64,000 nt of DNA from Cyanoderma ruficeps. Taxonomy: Eukaryota; Chordata; Aves; Passeriformes; Timaliidae. Shown here one piece after another: positions 12,101 to 24,100 of the stretch. A program made the position numbers and the translations under genes. Within the stretch, counting starts at the first letter, position 1. Every line of letters starts with the position of its first letter. Location: positions 4,120,941 through 4,184,940 of the forward strand of contig VZDJ01007749.1 of assembly GCA_008694505.1 (NCBI GenBank). The letters are read 5' to 3'. The notes beneath the pieces are model-generated. The model was not told the DNA's origin, searched no databases, and saw only the letters and a program-made list of their open reading frames with translations.

Positions 12101-15100
12101 ATCTGGAACAGAGGTTCAAAATTCTTTAGGAATCCAACTGTAGGTCTAGCTTTAGGACTTTAGCCTCAAAACACACTGAAGACTCAGATTAATAATGTTA
12201 ATTTCCACTTTCAAGTTCCGGCCTGACCTAACAATCCATGGCAGAGGGCTGCTGACTATCCCACTCTCCTCAGTGCCACAGGGAAATGTAACTTACCTTT
12301 TGATACCAAAGTCAGTTTGCTTCCACTTGCCATTAACACAGGATTTAAGTCAGAAATTGGGCTTGCTGTCATTATGTTCCCACCGATAGCCTAGAGTGAA
12401 AATAAGGCATCAGATAAATATTAAAAATCTAAGCAATTTTTGGCCTTTAATTGGAAAAACCCAAACCCCATGAAATCAGATGCTGTCTCAGACAATATTA
12501 ACATTTGCCTGAAACAGATTTAGAACACTGTTTTGTTAATGCATCAAGACTACTTTATGCTCAAAGCCCATATGCACAACCATGCAAAAATTCAATCACT
12601 GTACCTGCTATTAAGGGAGGATCCATGAAACCAAAAATGATACTTTCAGTAACAATCAGGAACCAAGGTTTTTGGCTCAAAAACAAATGTATGGCACAGT
12701 GTCTCATGGAACAAAAGTTCTTGTTTGGTAGGTTGATTTAACTGCTTGCTCAATATTTTTTTCTTAGAGCACATGGAGTTTGAACACACCTTCCCCTTTA
12801 AAGCTAGAGGAAAATTTGCCAGATGGGATACATTAACACTATGACTGCCCAAGTTGTTATGTCAATAATACACACACGTGCTTCTTTGAAGTTTGTCCAG
12901 CACTCTAAATACCTTTTTTGTTAAATTAGTCAAATCTCATTACAGTTCCCCCCACTTGGTGATAACAGCAACAGAAAACCTGGACGACTGCCATGTTTCC
13001 CTTGCTTGCTAAATGTGTGACATCAGTGCAGCACAGACACCAGCTGAGACCCTACCACTTTCTGGGGTTGATTTTTGTGTGCTGGTTTCTTTCCTAAGGT
13101 TTGCAAATGTTCTCCTGTGAGATGCAAAGGGCACACCAACACTGCCTGAGGCAGGGCAGCTCCTCAGACTGAGCTTTCAACCACAGCCCCTGGTGCTCCC
13201 GAGTCACTTACAGCAACATTCCTGATCTGTGGCCCTGCAAACCAGCGCAGCTGCTCCAGGACAGCCTGGAAGATCTCTGTTTTGTATGGAGGAAGGTCTG
13301 CCACCGCTTTTCTCATCACCTCCTCTACTGACTTCAGGGTACAGGCAGCGCCAATGGTGACCCCTGTAAACAAATAAAGGAAAAGAATTGTCGTTCTCCA
13401 AAATTTTGAGGTACAGAAGGATAGTTACTGTGTCTGCAAAGCTTAGATGCCACTGAGTTCAATTAGACCTTCAGTTACACCAGACTATTTAGAATGCACT
13501 TTATGTAAACATCACACCCTCAGAACAAAATCCACCTTTAAAGCACAGCTCATGCTGGGGCTGTCTCTCACACGACAGTAACACCCCACCCTTTTGCATC
13601 ATTGGCCTCCTATAGGTATTAGTTTGTCCTTTGAGAAGTGAACTTCAACTCCTTTCCAGTTCCCACACTTTAAATATCCTACCAGACACTGGGCCACATG
13701 CACTAAATTGTCCTAGGTACTTCTGTTTGTAAGATTGACCCATTTCCATCACAAAGCTAAGGGCAATAGAATTATAGAACTGTTAAGGTTGGAAAAGACC
13801 TCCAAAGACCACTGAGTCCAGCTTCTGACTGAACGCCACCACAACAGCTAAACCACAGCACTAAAAGTCATGTCCAGTGATTTCTTGAACACTTCCAGGG
13901 GTGGTGACTCCACTACCTCCATGGGCAGCCCAGGCCAGCGCTAGACCATGTTTCCAAGTGAAGAAATTCTTCCTGATATCAATCTGAACATCTTCTGGCA
14001 CAGCTTGAGGCAGTTTCCTCTTGTCCTGTCACTTGTTACCTGGGAGAAGTGACTGACCCCCACCTTGCTACACCCTCCTTTCAGGGAGTTGTAGAAAGTG
14101 AGAAGGTCACCCCTGAACCTCCTTTTCTCTAAGCTAAACATCCCCAGCTCACTTTTTTACATATCGCTCGCTTGATTTCCTGCATAGGAAAGGTATAATG
14201 CGTACAAAACCCAATTTTTAATCTGGGGATTTTCCTTCACACCCTCTTTATTATTCCACGGAGTCCTCACTCACCTCGCAGGTGTTCTGCCTCTTTTTTG
14301 CTCACCTGTTTCAGTGTGCTGAACAGCATTCATTTCAGGGATCCATGCTGGTGCTATTATCACTGGATACAGCAGGTTCTTTAATCTCATCTCAATACCT
14401 TAAAGAAAAGACACTGTTTGGTACTTGTGTGACATGGCTACTATTGCACATAATCCTTCGGGAAAGAAAAATTAATACAATAAACCCTACAACATTTAGT
14501 GATTATCTCATGAACCAATTGCTCAAGACAGCAGAATTACTAAATATGCCCGAACTTTCCTAGGTATCTATTTGGTGTGAGAAGGCAATAAGACTTCAAA
14601 TCTTGAGAGCTTTCTCACTGAAAAGTCCTTCAAAATGCAGCTTTCACAACTGAATTCATTTGTTTATGGGGACATTTTATGCTGCACCACTCCCCTCTTC
14701 TCAAAATTCCGCAAGGCTTGGAGATCTGGATTAGCATTTTTTTCACCTGACATAGCAAAGAATGGAGAAAAACATTCATTGTGAGATTAATCTACCTGAG
14801 AAGAAAATCTGTTCAAACATACAACTTGAAAATAAATAGCTTTTTTAAAGGAATGACATGAAAGAGGTTTCCATTTGCACTGTTCTCACAAAATACTTAA
14901 TGGAAGGTTTTCCAACTGTTCATTATAAGCAACAGCTCTTTCTCTTACCCACTTCTGTGTTCCCCACAACAAGTTTGGCATTGGGGTACTGGGATTTGAG
15001 AGCCACCAGTTCATTGAGAGTTGTGGGCTGGATCCACATCACACGCTCGCCTTTGAAACACATCTGCTTCTGCTGTTTGTTACTCTGAGTCTGCAGAAGG

Positions 15101-18100
15101 GAATTCAGATAGAGCTCAGCCCCTACATTGAGCCAAGAATCCCTGCTCACATGCTGCCCATGCCTGTGCCACACTGGGCTCCATCTCAGCCAAGTTACTG
15201 ACAGGGGGCTGGGATATCCACACAGTTGTCGGCAGTTTGCCATTCCCCATCCTTCTGCTAGCAGTGATGGAAGTCTTTCTCCTGCTGACAAAAGTACTCC
15301 CTTCCTGATACTGCCAGGTGCATCCTGCTGCCACATCTCCCTATCAAGATCTGTGCCAGCAAGCTCCATCTGACCAAGGTTCTGGCACATGCCCATAGCT
15401 ACAGTTGCTTCAGTGGGTTTTCCATTCTCATCTCAATCCAAAAATGTCAGTCTTTAGAACTCCTGAATTGCAATTACCTGCTAGGCCACGTTCGGATTCC
15501 CTTTTTAACTACTTCATCCAGTGACTGAAGAAAACATGAGATCAACCCTTGGGCAGAAGAACATCTTGGAGAAGAAACCGAGGAGCCCTATCTCAAGCTG
15601 AATATGTCTTATGCTATGGTCTAAGAGAACCCACTCATGGCGTAGCTCATGACACATTTAAGCTGGATACAGCAGCAGAATTAATGACTGAATTTTAGTT
15701 CTGAAATATGAAGGAAGCTGTAAATGCGTCATGTGTGCTGGATTAGATTCCTGGCTGGGACACATTGCTTAAGGGGGAGGATCCCCAAAAAAAACCAGGA
15801 ATGAAACATGGACAGAAACTAAACTCACCTAACTTTTAATGTCATTGTGAGCCACCCAACTTTTACTCCTGCTACAGTGAGGGAAGTTTTTTGAAAGGAC
15901 AACTATTTGAGATACGTGTTCAGCTACATCCTGTAGTTCCTGCTTCTCTTCCTACACTACAAAGGGAACAGAGGGACACAAGCTCAGATATATCTGTATT
16001 TGATATAGAAGTTCACATCTGACCTAGTAAATTGACATTTGGATTTTAGGTACTGTTCCACCCCCAGACAGGCAGTGACTGGAAAGGAAGGCAACCCAAG
16101 AGTCGAGACACATATGGTGGGAACCAGAAAGAAAGGCAGACAGCTGGAGCAGGCACCTGGCTTGCATATTTCTTTTAAATCACCCTGGCTGAAACACCCT
16201 CTGTTTTATAAAACAGGGAAGGATTTGCACCCATGCCTTTTCTTTCATTAGCAACCATTTTTGCCCTGCCATTTCCTCAGGACAGAGTCACTCAAACCTT
16301 GTACAGAAAAACTAAACCAACAAATCACTGCTATTTCTTTCTGAATGAACTTACCATTAACTCTGGTGGGAAGATTGGCTCCTGTGTGGGATCCAATGGC
16401 TGGAACTCAGAAGAATTGAACAGGCTGGAGGACGTCATTGTCTATGACAGAGAAAATGTGAATGGCTAGTGACTGAGGAGAAAGCTGTCCACATTAAACC
16501 ATAACTCATTCCTCTTTCTACTCAAATCCCTGTTACTATTTCATAGAGCAAAATATGGCAAACACAGCAAAATTATTCCACCTGATTCACCATTTAAGGT
16601 TCTTCAGTTGTATTTTTCTGATTCCCATGCATGTCTTGTCAGAGTCCTCAACTCCGAACACACTAATATGTTTTTGCCAATCAAAAGTGACATCCCTTTC
16701 ACATTGGCATGTTAAATCATGTCAAATGTACCTTTACTGAGGTGTGCTCTTCTGACCATAAAATATAAATTAGTCCAAATTGCTTTCCATAAATATTGCT
16801 AAAATAAAAGCATTGGGCTTGGACATACAATGAGCCAGACTAAGACTTTAAAACATCAGAAGTAAAGGAAAATCTACCAGTTGAGAGGCACCTTACCACA
16901 ATGTCTTCTTTTCCATTCATGCAGCAGCCCGGACCATTGGCTTTTCCTCCACAGCAGCCCCCATTCTGAAGAAGAAACAAGCACATTTCAGCTATTCTAA
17001 ACAAAGTCAGAACAGTGCAATTTTTATAGAATTTCATCAATGCCCGAATTTCAGAAATTTTCAGTAACATTTTTCATGCTTGAAAGAAAGGACTCTAAGC
17101 AGTCTTAATTGTTAGAGTATTCCATGCAACACTGGATGCTTCCTAAAAAACAATCCACAGAAATTCCCTGGAAATTTCTGTTAATGAATTTTATTATATT
17201 CTCTGTTTCCTAAGTTCATTTTATACTCACACTACCTTATGTTCAAATTTCTTCTTTCCATTCCTTCATTTGTTTTGTACCTAGACTGGTACATACACTG
17301 TGATTAACCTTTTTCCCTCCAGATATTCCAAAAGATTCCAATTGTACAGTTTTGGAACTGAGAGGAAATTACTTCATTCATCACTGGACGGCAAAATTTG
17401 GTAAAGATCACAGTGGGGAATTTAGATCTGTTTTCACAGGAAGATGTATCACTTCAATGCACCAGAAGTTGGTGACACATTGCTCACAGTTGTCACCATG
17501 CTATTTCACAGAAGGGTTGCACCTTGCAGACTCAGAAGGAACATCACTGTTTTAAAACCCATGTCATGATGGCCATTCATGCTAATCAGGACATACACAG
17601 TCCCAGCATTTCCCAAGAGACAGACAACAAAAACAGGTCAGAGAGCTCTGAATATCTGCAACACAGCAGAGCCAGAGAGGTGACTAACACATCAAAGGTC
17701 CAGTGCTATATTGAAAATTGAGGGTATGGATTTTAACATCCAGCTTACCACAGTATTTTCCTTCCCACTACGACAGCATCCAGTGCCATTGGAAATTCTG
17801 CCACAGCAATTCATGTCCTGTGGAAACAAAAACTGTTCTGAGAAAAAAAAATGCAGATTCCAAGGAAATGAAGTAGGTTTGATCCCTTTTTAAGAGAAAT
17901 ATCCAAAGCAGAAGGAAGGTGCCAACCAAGTGGGTGTTTCTCTTGATAATGGAAGGCAATATCCTGCAGTGTCATGCCCACTGTACTGATAAACCTCTTG
18001 TTCTGGTTTGGAACTGTTCTGACCATCATCTCTGGAGCTGCGACGAGACACCCAGAGAAGACTGGAAGGGGCAAGCACATAGAATACAACACCAGTACTC

Positions 18101-21100
18101 TACCACCAGGCAGACTTGCCTTCATTTTCATCTGACTCCTATTAGTTTCATTTCTTGAAATGCTCTTTTACTGGGAGAGGCAGGAAATAGCAGATGCCTG
18201 TACACATTCCACTCGCTAATCTCAATTTTCTTGATCTCTATCAGAGGTCAACAGAAACCACTGTATGTGCTATGTAGAGTCCCTTCCTCCCCCTGGCATC
18301 TCTTTTTCAGGCTGAGGTGCACTCAGTGCTTGCCTGTATGGACGTCAGATTGTCACAGATCCTTGTTCCAGTTCTCTGATTCTTCTATTCTGCTATATGC
18401 TGTTAGAGATGAGGAGCAGAACTGCACAGATTACTTAAGTGTAGGAAGAGCCATGGAAGTGCTTTCTGTTTTGTATCCCATTCTATTCTCCAGTCTCTCA
18501 GGTTCATAAAATCCTTCAGAAATTCCTCAGAGCCAATTCCTGCCTTTACTAGCCAGACTAACTTGATATCTGTTAGCTTGTTTTCTCATATCCTTACTCA
18601 CACTCTTTTAAACCACATTTAGTGATAGATGCAACAGTCTTGCTTCCCACCACAGGTCCCAGAAGAGCTCCACAACAGTGACCTCTCTCCACTGCAAAAA
18701 TATACCATTTTTCTTCTACTGCCTTTTAACCAATCTTTCATCCATACAGAAATCTTCCCTCCTAACCCCCATTGTCTTTAAAAGCCTTTGGTGAGACACT
18801 GCGGAAAGCCTGCTGAAAATCCAAGTAGGCTTTTATCAGCTGAGTTTATCAGCCATCTGTAATGGATCTCACTCCTGCTTGCATTCTCTTTTGTTGATTG
18901 CAATTCTGGATAATAAAATGAAGCTAATAGTAAATTGTAAGTTCTTTCCTTTTGATATTTAATACCAGTGTAGACCCATAAGTGGCTGGTAATCACTGAA
19001 GTATATAATGATCTACTCTTCTTCACAGCCTTCAGCACACTTTCAGGTACAAAGGGACTAGAGAAGATTTCTGGCAAAGCTTCATACTGCACCCAAACCA
19101 GCAGAATAATTCTGGGCAAGAGCTATAGAATAGTGATTTCAACTTCTCTCCAGAGCTATCCCTGCTCTGCAGCTGATCTTTCAGAAAAGCAAATTCCTCA
19201 CCAGATTCCTCCAGAGCGTGTCCCTACCAGTGCACCATACCTTTACTGTCCACACCAGGATCAGCTGTAAGCTGTGTTATGCAGAGAGGGTGAGCTTTCT
19301 GAGACTTACAGAAATGCATTACAGAGTCTGATTACCTGTGATTCAAAAAGGGACCGTCAGATGGATCTTATTCAAGTGTCCCAGCACGTGGAGAGAGTAA
19401 AGGGTTTGCTCTATCTGAATTAATGCATGAATCACATACAAAGAGGTCAAGAGCTGGAGCTGGATTGTTGGAGCATATATATTTCCTTTTTCCCCATTTG
19501 AGTTGATGTTTCAGTAACAGAGAGAAAGACAACTTTCCAGGTTTTTTTAAAACATCATCTGAAACCACTTACTTTAGCAAATGTCCTGTATCCTTCCAGA
19601 ATGGGTCTGTAGCCTGTACACCGACATAAGTTCCCTGCATTGCCAGAACAAAAGGATAAGGATTTAGTGTCATTTGGCTAAAAACTTCTCTTCTTTTAGA
19701 ATATTCTATTGTTTTTCACAAAAGCTTGTCAAATCTTGATACAGCTAATGAAAAAACTGGGAGCAGGAAAATTTCTTTAGGAGCCTTGCAACAATCCTAC
19801 CATCCCTTTTTGTTGAAATTTAAACTGAAAGTCATTTAGAACAAATTCAATCTGTCTTATTCAGTATTCATTTATCTCAACTGTGTGACTCTAATCAGTA
19901 TACCAACTAGTCTGTCTCTTGAATTACACGGAGATTGCTTTCTCCTGCATCATTATTCCTCTCAGATCACTGCTGGAAGCACAGTAATGACTCTAACCTC
20001 AGCTAAAACAGCAGCCTCTCACAGGATTTACACAGTTGGATTCTGCCCCACTCCATCATTGCATGTTTCTGTCTTGGTCCTTGGCTTGAGGGCATGTTCT
20101 CTGTCACCTCTGCAGGCTCTTGTGACAGCAATGAATAAACAAGGACACTTTTAAGCTCCTCAAGGACAGGCTACTCTTTGGTCTGTTGTTAAGATTAGTG
20201 GGTTCCTAATCCCAGATTGAGGCCCCTTGCCCCTGCTCATGACCAATGGTGTTCACAGCACCTGGTTGCCCTCTAAGTGGAAAAGCTCCCTCTTAACCTC
20301 AAAACCATCAGCTTTTTTTAACAAAATACATTAAACAATGGTGCACCTCCATCCCTCTGGCTGAAGCAGATATAATAAAAGCAGAACAGGTTGCACCCCT
20401 GCAGGGCTATGAATATTACCTTGGAAGGCATCTTCGATGTCCTCCATGTGGGGCTCGGGGTTGTTCCGAAGCAATGTGTACATGGACATGACAATGCCTG
20501 GAGTGCAAAAGCCACATTGGGACCCATGACTTTTTGCTATTCTCTCCTGAGAGAAAGTAAAAACCATGATTAGCCCATAATATCAAGGTGACTTCATTGT
20601 TGTGCTTGTTTCTATTACACTTCTCTTAAAAGCAAAACCCAGTGTCACAGAGGAGCTAAGATTATCATCAGATGTTCTCTGGTCAACTATCTGTGAGACA
20701 GCCTTCAAAAAGGAGGGCAGCCTGGAAAGTTTAAAACCTCAGCTTAGAACTCAAAATGTGACTGAAGGCCACTGGAAGATTCCAAGGAGATCAGGATTTA
20801 CCTGCTAGGACGGTTTGGGTCTACTTGCCTAGACCTGAGTTTGAATTTCAAAACTTAGCTGTCGGAATCTTCAGGCAAGAGGAGAGAAAAGAAGACAAAG
20901 GTCAGACTGGGTGCCATCCATTCATACACATCAGACTTATTTTTCACTTTGTTGTTTATTCCCTCCGATACTGGCACCAGTCCTACCCACTGTACAAACT
21001 GGGATGAATCACAGTTTACCTTAAGGGCAGCTCCCTGACAAAGAGAGACAGGGCTGCATTGTAACACCTGGACAGAAAAGCAAGGATGCACATTCCTGTC

Positions 21101-24100
21101 ACTCCTTCTCACCAAGAATATTTTGAGACTCCAGAAACATCACTGAACCAAACCTCACTTCACTACTGCAGGGAAGGTTCCTAACTATGCAAGATCAGAA
21201 ACCAAAGTCATCCATGGAAGACCACACAGGAGAGCCCAAACCTATCTCAGATTTCCTAGCTCCAGGTCATTATATTGGCTTTCTCCACAACATCAGCCTT
21301 CCCAGACCAGGATGTGGACCAAATACAGCCATGCAGCCCAAAGACAAAAGCACTGGTAAGTCAGCCAAGATAGCACCAGTTAACCTGTTAGGGGCAGAAC
21401 AGAGCTGTATCATTGCCTCAGGAGTTTGATTTTGTTACTTAGCCATTCATGCAGGTACAGATTGCTCATGTGGAGAGTCAGCCTTGTGGCTTTAGCACTA
21501 TGGTGGAGGTCCCAGTGTCCTGCAACAGCTTTAATTAGCGTAAGAAAACATGCATAGAGGGTTTCAAAGTTACCAGTATTATTAGCTTACCTGGGCTGGG
21601 TGCAGCCTGGATTTTGTGTTTCCTATGCCTTCAACAGTAGTTACAGCCACGTGATGCAGGGCACAGACAGGGAAGAGACAAGCATTGGCAGTATGGTGAC
21701 TGAAACAGTACATTAAGGTCATTTCATTTGACAGTGCTGCTCAACAAAGGGGGAAGGGAACAAGAATAGTGAAGAGTACTCAGAAGCTACAGCAGTGGAC
21801 ACAATAGGAGCATGTAAATAGATGTGATACAAGAATTAATTACAAGCCAAATCCTACAGCACCCAGTAATCCAAAGTTCCAATCAATTTCCCTTGCAGTT
21901 TGATCTGGCTATACACCATAGGATTTCACCTAGATATAGCAACTTTAAACATCCTTGTTGCATGTTAAGATACAGAACCCATATAAGTAATTTATAGGGG
22001 CAGACTACAAATACCAAGATGATGTGCAGCTGGATGCTTGCAAAGTTATGTAAGAGCCTGGAGTTCTCAGTCTTTTAGCTAGAAAGCTGCTTCTAGATGG
22101 TAAACATGGGGAGAAAGTCTAGACTGAAGGTAAAAGAGAATAATGTTGCCAAAACTTGTACAAGAACTAGCTATTTTATCTCATTTCTATCAAGACAGAA
22201 TAATGGCCCTAAAGGTATCTTATTCATGGCCATACAATTAAGCAGAACCACTCAGAGGATCCAAGTTATAGTATCTCCAAGCATTTTTCCAAATATATTA
22301 AAGATTTCAGTGGTTTCTGTTCCCCACAATAAAACTAAACTGGAGCCTGTCTCTCTGTCTCATCCTCTCTCTCTCTGCATTCCCCTTTTTATTTGATTCC
22401 ATTGTTTCCCCTTTCAATTAATTAAAGTGAGAACAGGAGGAAATTTTGTCTCAGGAAATCATTCTGAAGGTTACAATAAAAGTAGAGAAAAAAAATTAAT
22501 ATCTGCTGGCATACAGAAACAAGATCATTGATATAATAGAATAATAATAAAGATTTTATCACAATAATCATTATGTGGATTTTCACAGGAAAAAGTTACA
22601 TTAGAATCAGTGCAGATATTGCAGGGCACAAAGAAATAGTTCCCTATCAGCATTGTGCAATGCTTTAAGAAAAATACTTTCTTATCTTAGCCTTCTGAGC
22701 TTATGTTCTGAAAGTGAAAAATTATGTTTTGGCAGGAACATTCATTATATAACTTTTTTTTAAAAAAACAGTACCACCTCTGGTATGTCAGGAACCTGGA
22801 TCCGTCCCCATTTTATTTCTCTGTTGCAGAGTTCAGATTGCAAAGGATACAGGATTTTCTTCCGAAAGGGATCATACTTGGATATCATAACAGTGCAAGC
22901 ACCACATCCACCTTCTCCACAGCCTAGTTTGGTTCCACACAGGCCCACTGAGAGAACAGGAATTAAGGAAAACACAAAAAGTGTTGGCAGAAACCTGCTC
23001 AAGTTGTCAGTCAAGGCTGAGCAACAAGTTCTTACTGGAAGCAAAGCACTCGTTTCTTCTGCTTAATAATTAAACATAAGCAAAGTTTCAAAAGCTGGCA
23101 GGTAACTATGGAGATCAACACCCAAACCCCTCATAAGGACACAGCCCACACTCCAACAGACTCTTAGAAATAAACAAAAAAAAACCCCTCAACTGCAACA
23201 ATGCCCACTTTTCATTACTCAGAAAAGGAAATGACATAAGGGAGACAAAGCATTGGTAATTGCCGAGCAGGAGCTGTTCAGGCATGCAGCCACATCCCTG
23301 AGCCACAAAGTGACATCCTCCATCAGCACCTCTTACTGTTGGGGCTTGGCTTCTTCCTACACCTGGTGACTCCTAACACCCAGAAGGCTCCCAGGCAGGG
23401 CAGTCACTCAGGGCTACAAGTTACACAGTTTAGCACTGGCTGGGAGCCACATTTGAACTGATCACAAACTACCTGCATCTCAAAAGTCATGGTCTGGCCA
23501 TCCCATTTCTGATGGCTCGCCAATTGATAGGGACAAAACCAGCCAAGCACGCTCCCCAGGAGCATGGGTCCCATAAAACCATAGGAGGGAGACAGAACTC
23601 ATGGAGATGCATAGAGCCCCTGCACAGACACCTGGGAGCCCACAGAGTGTATGGCCTGGCCAAAGCAGATTCTTCCACAGACTGCTGAGCTCATAGCCAT
23701 GCTTTAAAACCAAGAATTACATCAAAGCTTCTGCAAAGGGAGTTCAGGAGGGAATTCCTTGAGTCACTTCTGCTTAGGTTCCTTCACTCATTAGAAGGCA
23801 ATTAGACACTATTATTTATTGCAAAGAGGATTGGCCAATGTTGAGAGACTTTTGGCAGAGTAAAAATCAGCTGATTTCATTGGCAAGGGACACATCAAGT
23901 TGAGATAATCAGTGCCTTTCCCTGTATCACAGAGACTTTGGAAAAGCAACAGATACTGTGACATAGGGATGTCAATTCATCTTGACTTCACTGCAAACAG
24001 TATGACACTGACCATTTCTGGAGAATTGTAGAATCTGTTAGGTTGGAAAACGTCTTTAAGATCACCAAGTCCAACCATAAACATAATGCTGTCAAGTCCA

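Noticed and set aside
14923..15396. 157-codon minus-strand frame containing exon 10
   Set aside because: The N-terminal half is intron 9 sequence upstream of a clear CTGCAG acceptor and does not match XDH.
16897..17817. Mutually exclusive alternative exons 7 and 8
   Set aside because: Both are intact and phase 0-0, and remembered chicken XDH includes both in series, so constitutive inclusion is more likely than exclusive choice; skipping remains open.
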